Shown piece by piece: positions 50,685 through 59,335 of a stretch of DNA of 64,000 nucleotides. Every line of letters begins with the position of its first letter. Position 1 is the stretch's first letter. The notes beneath the pieces are model-generated. The model saw nothing but the letters and a program-made list of their open reading frames with translations. It did not search any database and was not told where the DNA came from. Both the position numbers and the translations under genes were made by a program. Origin of the DNA: Youngiibacter multivorans (GTDB lineage: Bacteria > Bacillota > Clostridia > Clostridiales > Clostridiaceae); the NCBI RefSeq assembly GCF_017873395.1, contig NZ_JAGGKC010000021.1:1-64000 (forward strand), written 5' to 3'.

Positions 50685-51754
50685 GCTTCAACCCCCCTGA
50701 TGAGCCCGATAAGTCTCAAAGTATCCATTTTCCTTATGACTGCCTTTCCGATATCCTCAATGAATATCAGGTTTATCTCCCTGCCCTCTGCCTTTTTGTC
50801 AATGCCAACAGCCTGGGAGTACTCCTCAAGTCCGATTTCAATGGAATCCGGCAGGCCATAAGTTCTGATAAGGTCTCTTATCTCATCAGAGCAGCCCTTC
50901 CTGGTTATTCCAATCTCTTCCCCGATTTTTGCTATCTTCACCATGCCTGCAGCTACCGCCTCGCCATGGGTATATCTTGAGTATCCGCCTGATTTTTCAT
51001 ATGCATGACCAAGCGTGTGCCCGAAGTTAAGGACCATCCTGCCGCCCTCATCCTTCTCGTCTCCTTCGACTATCCTTCTCTTGATGTCGACGCAGGTATA
51101 AACTACATCCTCAATCTCGGACATTATGCCTGTTCTTCCGCCTAAGGCAGAGAGTCTTCTGAAAAGATCCGCATCCTCTATGGCACCATACTTGATGACT
51201 TCTGCCATTCCATCCGAGAATACCCTGTCAGGTAGAGTATCCAGGCAGTCGGTATCTATTACCACAGCCTTTGGCTGATGGAAGGCTCCCGCAAGGTTCT
51301 TTCCTGCGTTAAGGTTTACCGCTACCTTTCCTCCCACGGAGCTGTCAACCTGTGACAGGAGAGTGGTTGGAATCTGAACGAAATCTACGCCGCGAAGCAC
51401 TGTTGCAGCTGCAAAGCCTGCAAGGTCGCCTACCACTCCGCCGCCAAGGGCAACGATGATGTCCTTCCTGGTAAGGCCTCCGTCAAGAAGCTTCTCGCAA
51501 ACCTCTGAGTAGACCTCCATGGACTTGCTGCCTTCTCCCGGTGATACGACAACAGTGAAGCAGTCGAAGCCTGCTTCCTTAAGGCTTTTCCTGACCCTTC
51601 CGCCATAAATTGAATCAACATTAGAGTCTGTTATGACAGCTGCCTTCTTTCCTCGTGCAACAGACCTTACAGTCTCGCCGGCAGTTTCAAGGATTCCAGA
51701 GCCTATTTCAATCCTGTATTCTTTTCCTGGCAGTCTAACTTCTAGCGTCTTCAA
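50681..51754 (-). CDS. aroB: 3-dehydroquinate synthase
   Basis: The 357-residue enzyme has the NAD-binding GGGVVGDLAGF, IPTTLLSQVDSSVGGKV, and metal ligands around NFGHTLGHAYE and THGEAVAAGM. It closes DAHP to 3-dehydroquinate. It follows aroF by 11 bp. The genes for dehydroquinase, shikimate dehydrogenase and EPSP synthase are not in the window. Confidence 0.95.
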   Translation of the reverse strand: MKTLEVRLPGKEYRIEIGSGILETAGETVRSVARGKKAAVITDSNVDSIYGGRVRKSLKEAGFDCFTVVVSPGEGSKSMEVYSEVCEKLLDGGLTRKDIIVALGGGVVGDLAGFAAATVLRGVDFVQIPTTLLSQVDSSVGGKVAVNLNAGKNLAGAFHQPKAVVIDTDCLDTLPDRVFSDGMAEVIKYGAIEDADLFRRLSALGGRTGIMSEIEDVVYTCVDIKRRIVEGDEKDEGGRMVLNFGHTLGHAYEKSGGYSRYTHGEAVAAGMVKIAKIGEEIGITRKGCSDEIRDLIRTYGLPDSIEIGLEEYSQAVGIDKKAEGREINLIFIEDIGKAVIRKMDTLRLIGLIRGVEA

Positions 51755-51765
51755 GCTAAAGCCTC

Positions 51766-52779
51766 CTACATTCCGGGATGGAAAGCCTGTACCAAAGGGA
51801 AAGACTTCTTCATGAAATCGTCGAACTGCTTGGGATTGAGGCTCTGCTGTCCGTCAGAAAGCGCATGCTGCGGGTCGTTGTGAACCTCTATCATGAGGCC
51901 GTCAGCTCCTGCCGCTATTGCAGCCAGGGCAAGGGATTCTACCATCCAGCTCATTCCTCCGGCATGGGAGGGATCGACTATTATAGGGAGATGGCTCATC
52001 TTCTTAATTGCAGGAATGGCGCTTATATCCAAAGTGTTTCTTGTATAGTTCTCGAAGGTCCTTATCCCTCTTTCGCAAAGGATGACATTGTTGTTTCCTC
52101 CGGCCATTATGTACTCAGCGGACATGACCCACTCCTCATAGCTGTTGGAAAGTCCTCTCTTGAGGACAACAGGCCTTGACATCTTTCCGACTTCCTTAAG
52201 AAGGTCGAAGTTCTGCATGTTCCTTGCTCCTATCTGTATGACATCTACCTTTTCCTCGAAGATCTCGCATAGCTTCGGGGACATCAGTTCGCTTACTATC
52301 GGAAGACCTGTTTCAGCCTTGGCCTTAATGAGAAGGTCCAGTCCCTCAACTTCAAGTCCCTGGAAGGAGTAAGGCGAGGTCCTTGGCTTGTAGGCTCCGC
52401 CTCTAAGCATCTTGGCTCCTGAAGCCTTCACCGACCTTGCGACTGATATGATCTGGCTTTCGCTTTCAACGGAGCATGGCCCTGCGATTACCGCGAAATG
52501 TCCTCCACCTATCTTCACACCATCGACATCCACTATAGTAGACTCCGGATGGAACTTCCTGTTTGCAAGCTTGTATGGCTCCTGTACTCTCAGTACCTTT
52601 TCCACATGGTCCATAAGCTCCAGGGCTCCGAGGTCAAGTGACTTCGTATCTCCTATAAGCCCAAGTATAGAGCAGCCTATGCCGTTTGTTACTCCAACAC
52701 GGAATCCCATGTCATTGAATTCCTCAACCATCGCGTTAATGTCCTCAAGGCTTGTTCCCTGCTTCAATATCAATACCAT
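51766..52779 (-). CDS. aroF: DAHP synthase, ferredoxin-like-domain type
   Basis: The 337-residue enzyme of the AroA-I-beta class has an N-terminal ferredoxin-like regulatory domain (about 1-70) and the TIM barrel with AGPCSVESESQI, RGGAYKPRTSPYSFQG, LKRGLSNSYEEW, VDPSHAGG and EVHNDP. It catalyses the first shikimate-pathway step. The N-terminal domain in this class usually mediates Phe or Tyr feedback. It is preceded by the leader ORFs and hairpins listed here. Confidence 0.95.
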   Translation of the reverse strand: MVLILKQGTSLEDINAMVEEFNDMGFRVGVTNGIGCSILGLIGDTKSLDLGALELMDHVEKVLRVQEPYKLANRKFHPESTIVDVDGVKIGGGHFAVIAGPCSVESESQIISVARSVKASGAKMLRGGAYKPRTSPYSFQGLEVEGLDLLIKAKAETGLPIVSELMSPKLCEIFEEKVDVIQIGARNMQNFDLLKEVGKMSRPVVLKRGLSNSYEEWVMSAEYIMAGGNNNVILCERGIRTFENYTRNTLDISAIPAIKKMSHLPIIVDPSHAGGMSWMVESLALAAIAAGADGLMIEVHNDPQHALSDGQQSLNPKQFDDFMKKSFPLVQAFHPGM

Positions 52780-52831
52780 TATTAATTCTCCCCTTATTCT
52801 TCAAATTTTGAATGTTCGCCGACTCCAGTCT

Positions 52832-52942
52832 TTAGCCAAATATCCTGGGCGGCTTGTATATGCCCCTTGAAAACGCATAGCCAAAAAAGGCGTACGTTAC
52901 CTTTCTGTTATCTGATAAAAAATGCACTATACCTTCTGCCAT
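52832..52942 (-). CDS. second leader ORF before aroF, Tyr/Phe rich (36 aa)
   Basis: ATG at 52942 follows AGGAGG by 7 bases. The 36-residue product contains seven aromatic residues in a stretch of 21: VTYAFFGYAFSRGIY and then RIF. It ends 53 bases before aroF. It is cut off from the first leader ORF by strong hairpins. It may be a second attenuator peptide, a sensor of aminoacyl-tRNA supply, or a small protein. I do not recognise a family. Confidence 0.55.
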   Translation of the reverse strand: MAEGIVHFLSDNRKVTYAFFGYAFSRGIYKPPRIFG

Positions 52943-52974
52943 GCAGCTTCCTCCTTTTCCATATTAAAATGCAC

Positions 52975-53005
52975 GAGGCCCCATTGCATAATACAATGAG
53001 GCCTC
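52975..53005 (-). terminator. 12-bp leader hairpin in the aro operon
   Basis: GAGGCCTCATTG pairs with CAATGGGGCCTC (one GU) around TATTATG. On the minus strand it is followed by GTGCATTTTAAT, so it can act as a weak or conditional terminator between the two leader ORFs. Confidence 0.65.
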
Positions 53006-53030
53006 TGCCCCTTCCGCTCATGGAAGGGCA
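53006..53030 (-). other. second leader hairpin in the aro operon
   Basis: TGCCCTTCC and GGAAGGGGCA pair (one bulge) around ATGAGC, directly 5' of the 12-bp hairpin. It starts 22 bases after the first leader ORF stop, where a stalled or finished ribosome could decide which structure forms. Confidence 0.6.
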
Positions 53031-53051
53031 TCTATGCTTATGGTCCGTCTG

Positions 53052-53156
53052 TCAGACCCTCATCGTATTTTCACCATCAAAACCAGCCCAGACCATAAAA
53101 TAGCCAAGGCTGAATATAAAGGCGAAAAATACTGAGGGACTTGCTAAACGTCTCAT
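53052..53156 (-). CDS. first leader ORF before aroF, Phe-rich (34 aa)
   Basis: ATG 53156 is 8 bases after TTGGAG and 20-25 bases after the predicted transcription start. The peptide MRRLASPS-VFFAFIFSLGYFMVWAGF-DGENTMRV (written here in parts) has six Phe, one Tyr and one Trp in 18 residues, like the E. coli pheA leader. Its position before an operon that contains aroF and pheA and in front of two hairpins supports attenuation. A small membrane protein is an alternative. Confidence 0.65.
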   Translation of the reverse strand: MRRLASPSVFFAFIFSLGYFMVWAGFDGENTMRV

Positions 53157-53184
53157 GTGCATCACTCCAAATGTGGTTTATCCC

Positions 53185-53213
53185 ATTATAGTTTCCTTAT
53201 TCGGAAAATTCAA
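53185..53213 (-). promoter_or_regulatory. promoter of the aro operon
   Basis: TTGAAT, a 17-base spacer and a perfect TATAAT are seen on the minus strand. The spacer contains TTTCC-N6-GGAAA, which may be an operator. The start site falls near 53178, so the first leader ORF is at the very beginning of the transcript. Confidence 0.75.
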
Positions 53214-53359
53214 CACATTTCTTTGCCTGAACGTAAATAATACGAAAAATATGATGACAATCACGCAAATCCTTCGTGAATGTTATCACGGTGCCTTAGT
53301 GCTGGTAAATATCACGTACAATAAAACATTGAACTACACAACCTTTTACGATTAGGAAC

Positions 53360-53391
53360 AAAAATCTCCCCGATGCTTCGGGGAGATTTTT
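53360..53391. terminator. bidirectional terminator
   Basis: AAAAATCTCCCCGA and TCGGGGAGATTTTT are 14-bp arms around TGCT. It ends the small membrane-protein gene at 53400. Confidence 0.9.
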
Positions 53392-53399
53392 ATGGATCC

Positions 53400-53672
53400 C
53401 TATCCTCTTTTCCTTAGCCTGGTCCATAAGGCCTTGATCCTATCAGTGCCGTATATGAGCACAGCGCAGCCAATCGCAGCTACGATGGCGAGAACCAGGA
53501 ATGCGGTGGCTATGAGTTCAAGCTCCACTACAGAAGACGTTGAGCCAAGCTCCATAAACAGATACCTTATAACAATATTTCCGTCAGGTACCGAATCAAG
53601 GTATGTGACATACCTTTCCATAAGCGACAAGGATAAAAGACCGAGTATGATTCCAAAAAAATTCTTAAGCAT
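53400..53672 (-). CDS. small two-helix membrane protein
   Basis: The 90-residue protein has an N-terminal hydrophobic segment (about 3-17), an extracytoplasmic-looking loop, and a strong helix (about 52-74) ending in a basic tail (RLRKRG). I do not recognise a family. It is a single-gene unit between the aro promoter and tRNA-Pro. Confidence 0.6.
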   Translation of the reverse strand: MLKNFFGIILGLLSLSLMERYVTYLDSVPDGNIVIRYLFMELGSTSSVVELELIATAFLVLAIVAAIGCAVLIYGTDRIKALWTRLRKRG

Positions 53673-53811
53673 TTTCCCATCTCCTTACCGACCTATATTA
53701 TTCCTGCTTAAGCCTGAAATCAATAGCAAATTGAAATTTTGAAAATGACAACGCTTACCTGAGCAGAGCCTGTTCCAGGGCATTTGCTGACCTGCTATTT
53801 GGTCAAAAAAG

Positions 53812-53840
53812 TTGACGAAAGAAGCCTGAGGCCATATAAT
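53812..53840 (+). promoter_or_regulatory. promoter of tRNA-Pro
   Basis: TTGACG, a 17-base spacer and a perfect TATAAT end 12 bases before the tRNA. Confidence 0.85.
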
Positions 53841-53852
53841 AATATTTGTCGT

Positions 53853-53927
53853 CGGGGTGTAGCGCAGGGGTAGCGTACTTGACTGGGGGTCAAGGGGTCG
53901 CAAGTTCAAATCTTGTCACTCCGACCA
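53853..53927 (+). tRNA. tRNA-Pro (anticodon GGG)
   Basis: The acceptor arm CGGGGTG pairs with CACTCCG, followed by discriminator A and an encoded CCA. The anticodon stem CTTGA/TCAAG holds the loop CTGGGGG, so the anticodon is GGG, reading CCC/CCU. The T arm is AAGTTCAAATCTT. The gene is monocistronic. Confidence 0.95.
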
Positions 53928-53930
53928 TGA

Positions 53931-53966
53931 CATGAAAAAACAGCCTAAATTGGCTGTTTTTTCATG
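53931..53966. terminator. terminator of tRNA-Pro
   Basis: CATGAAAAAACAGCC pairs perfectly (15 bp) with GGCTGTTTTTTCATG. It also suits the minus-strand gene ending at 54008. Confidence 0.9.
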
Positions 53967-54007
53967 TCCTTTTTTATTTCGGTTCAATCTGCAATCGGAC
54001 AGCTTTC

Positions 54008-54244
54008 CTATCTTCCGATAAGGTGCAGTGCATTTTCAAGGTCTTTCTTATGTACATAGACATAGTATGTCTTAAGAAGGTCCGGGTCTGTTCCGAAGGT
54101 TCCAGTCCTACCCCTGCCCTCGATATTGCTCACCACCCTGTAAGTACGATATATCCCGTTTGAAGCCAGGTCATCCATAACTCTGTTGAAATCCCTCATG
54201 CTGGCTCCCACGAACACTTCTCTTTTGTTCCAGAACATGATCAT
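54008..54244 (-). CDS. small uncharacterised protein after GltS-type symporter
   Basis: The 78-residue soluble protein (MIMFWNKREVFVGASMRDF) looks like a small alpha-beta fold related to nickel/metal-sensing or DUF2007-like domains, but I cannot assign it. Its ATG overlaps the symporter stop by 4 bp, so it is made together with the transporter. Confidence 0.68.
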   Translation of the reverse strand: MIMFWNKREVFVGASMRDFNRVMDDLASNGIYRTYRVVSNIEGRGRTGTFGTDPDLLKTYYVYVHKKDLENALHLIGR

Positions 54245-55638
54245 CTGTCTTCCTCCACTTCTGCAGTAATTACAGCCTTTGCCTTCCTTGTCATGAATAC
54301 ATGAAGCAGTCCCATGTATATTATCATGAGGCCAAGAGTCATGAACGCCATGCCTGAAGACCTTGGTGCGAGACCGATGAGTATGAGCATGGGGGCACCG
54401 AAAATAATGGCGAAGCTGCTTCCTCCTACAAGGTTGTTTGCTGCTGGCGTATCGAAATAGGGATCCATTTCCCTTAATAGAAGTATCCCTGAGCTTATGG
54501 TTCCTGTCATCATCCCGTACATCCCAAGCATTCCTTCGTTTTCATAGCCAGGATAGATCTTTTTGCTCATCCAGATGAGGTAATAAAGGGTGATTATTGC
54601 ACCTGAAAGCGACATGAGGATGAATGGCAGCCATAGTCCGGAGAGGTCCATTATGTCAATTGACCCTATACCCGCCACGATCATAAGATCGAACGCCATA
54701 CCTGAAATCCTTGAGAGCAGATAGCTGTTCTGGTATTGGAGCCTTATTACCTTCCTCTGCTGCAGCTTCTTCATGATTGTCTTCAGGAGTATTGCAAGTG
54801 CTGATCCGACTATGAAGTTGAAGCCCCAGAGAAGCGATGAAAGTGTTGCGCCTAATGAACCTGAAAGATTTCCAAGTAAAGAGACAAGACCCCTTGTAAC
54901 AAGGTATGTTGCCAGGTAAACAAGAAATACCAGGGCAATCTGCACAGAAAACCTGTCAATGGATTCAGAGATGGGCATCTCGTTGTCGTCCTGGAACATC
55001 TCTATTGTAACTGACCCTGATATCTCCTCGTAGGTCTGCCTTTTGAATACTCCCTTCCTGACCAGCAGGTTGAGATATATTATCCCTACGATGCAGGCTG
55101 AAAGATAGCCTGCTGCGGCAAGGGACAATCCGAATGACCTTCCTCCTGCAAAGCCCAATGCCTCATATGTGGTTCCAACGTTGTTCGCCTGTCCGGGACC
55201 CTGTCCATAGCCCATCGGAAGTAGGATTCCAGCTGCCTTGAACATCCCAGGCATGACTGTATAGGAAAGTCCGAGTGAAATGACAAGTCCTATTATTCCC
55301 TGAATCAGATATGAGCTTACTATGAGCGCTCCTGTCTTGGGCATCTCTGAAGCACCCTTCCCTTTGGTGTCGTCAGCAACCCTCAGTGACAAGGCTATGA
55401 ACCCTATCGCTATCCCGTGATATGTGATCATTTCAAGGATTCCGGACTCGATCCCCAGAACCCTGGTGCCCCTTAGAATAAGCAGAATGAAGCCTGCAAG
55501 CACTGCAGTAGGCATGAGAGTGTTCCTTATTAGCGTTACCTTCTGTCTAAGTATATTGGATAAAAGTAGTATTCCGGATATTATTCCAAGCTGGACCGTA
55601 AAATTCCAGAGTCCTGCATTTGCCGATGAGAAATCCAC
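54241..55638 (-). CDS. GltS-family sodium/glutamate symporter
   Basis: The 465-residue protein has about 10-12 helices and GltS-like segments (GYGQGPGQANNVGTTYE, and a symmetric second half with MYGMMTGTISSGILLL). The family imports glutamate with Na+. The GTG at 55638 follows GAGGGAGGG by 7 bases, and its first base is the last base of the acyltransferase stop. The upstream open frame from 55686 overlaps that gene and is not needed. Confidence 0.9.
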   Translation of the reverse strand: MDFSSANAGLWNFTVQLGIISGILLLSNILRQKVTLIRNTLMPTAVLAGFILLILRGTRVLGIESGILEMITYHGIAIGFIALSLRVADDTKGKGASEMPKTGALIVSSYLIQGIIGLVISLGLSYTVMPGMFKAAGILLPMGYGQGPGQANNVGTTYEALGFAGGRSFGLSLAAAGYLSACIVGIIYLNLLVRKGVFKRQTYEEISGSVTIEMFQDDNEMPISESIDRFSVQIALVFLVYLATYLVTRGLVSLLGNLSGSLGATLSSLLWGFNFIVGSALAILLKTIMKKLQQRKVIRLQYQNSYLLSRISGMAFDLMIVAGIGSIDIMDLSGLWLPFILMSLSGAIITLYYLIWMSKKIYPGYENEGMLGMYGMMTGTISSGILLLREMDPYFDTPAANNLVGGSSFAIIFGAPMLILIGLAPRSSGMAFMTLGLMIIYMGLLHVFMTRKAKAVITAEVEEDR

Positions 55639-56792
55639 TATATGTCCCTCCCTCTGATTGTCCTGTATAACAAGAGATATTTCCATGCGTTGAGTATTGA
55701 TTCACTTTTTAGCTCATAGTTAATTCTGTCGCAGGAAAACACCAGGTCCTGACTTCCATGTATGGCCATGTCAGGTATGGAGGATATCTGAAAGCAGGAT
55801 TCTCCTATCCTCAGATTTTCCTGTGTCATGCTGATTCTCCCGCTTGAGTGGAGCAGCCTTTCGTGTGCCGGGCCGATCGCATATAGGCTCACCGGACCAT
55901 CTGAGAAGATGCTTCCTGTGACTTTTCCTTCTGAAAGCTTCCTCACTTCTTCCCTTTGCCACATGTCCCAGTCAGTGACTGAGTCAAAAGGCAGGTCTTT
56001 ACCATGCAATGATCCGCTGCTGTCTATGCTTGCCTTAAGGCCGCAGCTGCATTTTATGGAATCCTCCTTGCTCATAAGATCACCTGTAATTTTACACTGA
56101 GGACAAAGGAACAGAACCCTTTCAAGGTGTTCAGCGAGATGCTTGCCTTTGTATTCTGCCTTGTCTGTTCGCTGGCGCTCGTACGCATCCTCATAAAGGT
56201 CATTCTTAATGGCTTCATTGACCTCGCTTGCAGTCATTGCCTTAAGTGTCTCAGGCTCATAAACCTTTACTATTCCAGCCTTCATCCTGCCCTTCCTGTA
56301 TGTATCGCTCCATCTGGGGCTTGTAAAGTAGCCGCCCTCGATTCTAAAGGTAACAAGTGCCACATTTGAATTTCTTGCCAATTTTCCGATTACAGGCTCA
56401 ATCCTTTCTGTCCGTCCTGAAAATGACCTGTCGCCTTCAGCGAATATCGCTATGTTGTGCCCGGCCTTTATTCTATCTAGTATCTCCATTACAGTCCCCG
56501 AAGCCGGAGCACCCTTGAATATGGGTATCGGTGAAGCAAGGTATTCAATGACATTGGAAGCTGCACCCCAGCTGAATATGTGCTCGCTTGCAACAAAATA
56601 CATGTGGTCCCTTATGGAAGCAGCTGCTATCAGAGGATCCCAATTGGTATTGTGGTTAGACAGTAACAGGAACTGCCTTTCTATTGTTTCCTCCCCTGCT
56701 TCAAGCCTAAGTTTGGATTTAACCAGAGGCTTCAGAAGATTTCTAAGTACTTTGTATACAAAAACATGCCGTGCCGTACCCTTAACCTGCAT
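55638..56792 (-). CDS. PlsC-type acyltransferase with C-terminal zinc-ribbon region
   Basis: The N-terminal 200 residues have the 1-acylglycerol-phosphate acyltransferase motifs: LSNHNTNWDPL (HX4D), FAEGDRSFSG and the proline-rich PIPIFKG. The C-terminal part has four Cys as CPQC...CSCG, a likely zinc ribbon, and then a beta-rich stretch. This extension is not part of standard PlsC. Length 384. I use ATG 56792, with GAGG about 10 bases upstream. The function of the extension is unknown. Confidence 0.85.
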   Translation of the reverse strand: MQVKGTARHVFVYKVLRNLLKPLVKSKLRLEAGEETIERQFLLLSNHNTNWDPLIAAASIRDHMYFVASEHIFSWGAASNVIEYLASPIPIFKGAPASGTVMEILDRIKAGHNIAIFAEGDRSFSGRTERIEPVIGKLARNSNVALVTFRIEGGYFTSPRWSDTYRKGRMKAGIVKVYEPETLKAMTASEVNEAIKNDLYEDAYERQRTDKAEYKGKHLAEHLERVLFLCPQCKITGDLMSKEDSIKCSCGLKASIDSSGSLHGKDLPFDSVTDWDMWQREEVRKLSEGKVTGSIFSDGPVSLYAIGPAHERLLHSSGRISMTQENLRIGESCFQISSIPDMAIHGSQDLVFSCDRINYELKSESILNAWKYLLLYRTIRGRDI

Positions 56793-57087
56793 TTGTCCCA
56801 CCCTCAGTCACACTGACGGCTGAAACAAGCTCATATGCTCATTTCAGCCTCTAACCTAATAATATATTCTTTATTTGCGCCTGTACATCAGGCTAAGGGC
56901 TTGCAGAGAAAAATATATGTTAATTCGATGTTAGATATATGAAAAAAACATTGGACGATACAATCAGAAAATATTTCAAGAAAATGCTCGAAAAAAATAT
57001 TCAAAGACTTTGCTCAGATAAAAGATCCAAATAAAAGTTAAGGCGCAGGCTAATGCCACCTAAATGGCCTAGTCTGCGCCTATTTGT
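56793..57087. other. 295-base intergenic region with stem-loops
   Basis: It contains GGCTGAAA/TTTCAGCC with an inner AGC/GCT stem (56818-56849), just before the acyltransferase gene, and the AmrS terminator (57041-57081). The middle is A/T rich without a gene. Confidence 0.6.
57041..57081 (-). terminator. terminator of the AmmeMemoRadiSam genes
   Basis: AGGCGCAG-ACTAGGCCA pairs with TGGCATTAG-CTGCGCCT around TTTAGG, followed by TAACTTTTA on the minus strand, 7 bases after the radical SAM gene. Confidence 0.75.
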
Positions 57088-57915
57088 CTAAACATTTCCT
57101 TCATGTACGTAATCGAGCTTTTCACGAGCTATCCCAGCGAGCCTGTACACAGTATCAATTGGAGTCGGTGGCCTGTCTGTCATTTTCCATGCAGGGAAAA
57201 ACCTTGTCACATGGAGAGGAATCCTTTTATCGACTGATGCCAGCCATGAAGAAAGCTCCCTCATCTCTTTTTCGCTGTCATTAAGGCCCGGTATGATAAG
57301 GGTCGTGACCTCAACGTGGCTTTTCCTTGCAGCAAGCTCTATCGACCTCTTGACAGGCTCAAGGGTTCCTCCAACAAGCTTGTAGAAGTCCTCAGTGAAG
57401 CCCTTAAGGTCAATGTTCCATGCATGTATCATTGGAAGCAGATCCAGAAGTGGCTCCTCATTGACATAACCGTTCGATACCACAACATTCTTCAGTCCCT
57501 TTTCCACAATGAGCCTGGAACAGTCCCTGACGAACTCGAAGCCGATTAACGGTTCGTTATAGGTGTATGCAAGACCTATGTTCCCGTTCCTTACAAGCTC
57601 CACAGCCTTTTTCACCAACGCTTCCGGAGATGTATATCCTTCACCCTCCGGAACGAAGGATTGGGATATGGACCAGTTCTGGCAGAAGGAACACCTGAGG
57701 TTGCAGCCGTAGCTTCCTACGGACAGTATCTTTTTGCCGGGATGGAAGTGGGCAAGGGGCTTCTTCTCTATTGGGTCCAGAGCTATTGATGAAACCCTGC
57801 CGTAGTTCACCGCAATGACCTTTTCTCCGACATTTGCCCTGCCTTTGCAGAATCCGGTCTGTCCATCCTCTAAAAGGCAGCCTCTGGGACATATGGGGCA
57901 TTTCAATGCACTCAT
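57088..57915 (-). CDS. amrS: AmmeMemoRadiSam system radical SAM enzyme
   Basis: The 275-residue enzyme has the radical-SAM CxxxCxxC in GCNLRCSFCQNWS and an N-terminal Cys cluster (CPICPRGC, FCKG), typical of AmrS/PflX-like proteins. It overlaps the Memo-AMMECR1 fusion gene by 4 bp. AmrS, AmmeR and Memo form a conserved three-part system whose reaction is still unknown. Confidence 0.92.
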   Translation of the reverse strand: MSALKCPICPRGCLLEDGQTGFCKGRANVGEKVIAVNYGRVSSIALDPIEKKPLAHFHPGKKILSVGSYGCNLRCSFCQNWSISQSFVPEGEGYTSPEALVKKAVELVRNGNIGLAYTYNEPLIGFEFVRDCSRLIVEKGLKNVVVSNGYVNEEPLLDLLPMIHAWNIDLKGFTEDFYKLVGGTLEPVKRSIELAARKSHVEVTTLIIPGLNDSEKEMRELSSWLASVDKRIPLHVTRFFPAWKMTDRPPTPIDTVYRLAGIAREKLDYVHEGNV

Positions 57916-59297
57916 GTGTGTCTCACCACCTCAAAACGCTGGATTTTGTAGGTTTCGCTTTTTGATATTCCACCCTTCTGGAGCGCAATGTCTATCTGCT
58001 GCAGAGGTGAGTTTACACCCTCAAGGTTCGGAAGAAGAAGACCTCTCCTAAGACCTTTGCTTACGATCACCCCGTATCTCTTCTCGTCAAGCTCGCTTAC
58101 CGAATCAACATCCTCGGCATCGCCAAGTACATCCACGCTGTAGACAATTTCAGATAGTTCCTTCTCACTGACTCGGTCGAACCTCGGGTCCTCGACGCCT
58201 GCGCTTACCGCATTCCTTATTATCTCTTCTGCTATGGACTCTGTGACGCCTTCAATGGTACCTATGCAGCCTCTGAGCCTTCCATGCTTCTTAAGGGAAA
58301 CAAATACTCCTGCACGCCTTGCAGTAAGCTCTGGAGGCAATCCTTGCGGCATCTTCAGATGCTTGCCTGTCCTAAGGTATGTCTCAAGGGACAGCCTTGC
58401 AAGTTTTACGAATTCATCCTCTCCGGCCTTTTTCCCTTCCAGCTTCCTCTTTTCATTATCCTCATAAATTGAACCGAACCTTCTGGATTGGTCTGTTCCA
58501 TTCACAATGAAGCTTGCCACAGCATATCCTACACCGAAGGGGCCTTCGTAGGACAAGAGCTTGGATTCAAGCTTCATACCATCAAGTGCTCCTGCCATTA
58601 TCTGGAATGACCTGAGTCCGCACTCTCCCGCGTTGTCGCAAAGGTGTTCGTCGATATCGAGAAGCTTCATGAAGTCTCCTGATGCAAAGGCCCTGGTTGC
58701 AAGCTCGTCAAATACCGGCCCTTCCTTCATGAATCCGTAAGGTCCGTCTTCCTTCAGCCTGTGGGACAGGTCTCCGCTTGCGACAATTACCGCCTTCCTG
58801 CCCAGATCCTCCACAGCATCTCGTATGCAGACTCCAAAATTATAGTGTTCCAGGGGTGACAGTCCTGATATTCCTATCCTTACAGACTTGAAGCCCTGGT
58901 AGCCTTCAGTTATGAAATGTAGGGGAACCATAGTGCCATGGTCCAGGTTCCTGTCCTTTTCACCTGAGGTTCCGGCGGATATATTCCTCTCGGAAGCCTT
59001 TTTCTCAATCTTATGTATCAGCTCCGAATCATACTCAACCTCTATCTTCTCCCTTGATGCCCCGAATGATCCGAAATCACCCTTTGCCTTCATTCCCGGA
59101 GATATGTGTATGTAGTCAGAATACATGATCGAATGGGGAGAAATGAATATGATGGTATGCGGCATAATATCAGAAATCTTCTTTGCCACGCTGCGATAAG
59201 CATCGATTGTCGCCTGTATCTTCTTTTCCTCGCCTCTTCCAACAGCTGGAATGATAAGAGGCGGATGTGGGACTGCAAAAGCAGCTGCTATGGACAT
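57912..59297 (-). CDS. AmmeMemoRadiSam fusion of Memo and AMMECR1 domains
   Basis: Residues 1-270 form a Memo-like class III extradiol-dioxygenase fold (AAFAVPHPPLIIPAVG, FISPHSIMY, VASGDLSHR) and residues about 295-461 form AMMECR1 (ARRAGVFVSLKKHGRLRGCIGT, with GCIG). In humans these are separate proteins (MEMO1 and AMMECR1). ATG 59297 has AAGGG 7 bases upstream. The radical SAM partner follows directly. Confidence 0.92.
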   Translation of the reverse strand: MSIAAAFAVPHPPLIIPAVGRGEEKKIQATIDAYRSVAKKISDIMPHTIIFISPHSIMYSDYIHISPGMKAKGDFGSFGASREKIEVEYDSELIHKIEKKASERNISAGTSGEKDRNLDHGTMVPLHFITEGYQGFKSVRIGISGLSPLEHYNFGVCIRDAVEDLGRKAVIVASGDLSHRLKEDGPYGFMKEGPVFDELATRAFASGDFMKLLDIDEHLCDNAGECGLRSFQIMAGALDGMKLESKLLSYEGPFGVGYAVASFIVNGTDQSRRFGSIYEDNEKRKLEGKKAGEDEFVKLARLSLETYLRTGKHLKMPQGLPPELTARRAGVFVSLKKHGRLRGCIGTIEGVTESIAEEIIRNAVSAGVEDPRFDRVSEKELSEIVYSVDVLGDAEDVDSVSELDEKRYGVIVSKGLRRGLLLPNLEGVNSPLQQIDIALQKGGISKSETYKIQRFEVVRHT

Positions 59298-59335
59298 TCC
59301 CATCCCTTCTTTCTTTATATGCGACGAAGCTTAGA

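Noticed and set aside
52780..53213. T-box riboswitch before aroF
   Set aside because: I looked for the T-box core (AGGGTGGNACCGCG-like) on the minus strand and did not find it; the leader ORFs explain the hairpins better.
53155..53355. 66-codon plus-strand ORF over the aro promoter
   Set aside because: No ribosome site; it is antisense to the promoter and leader ORF.
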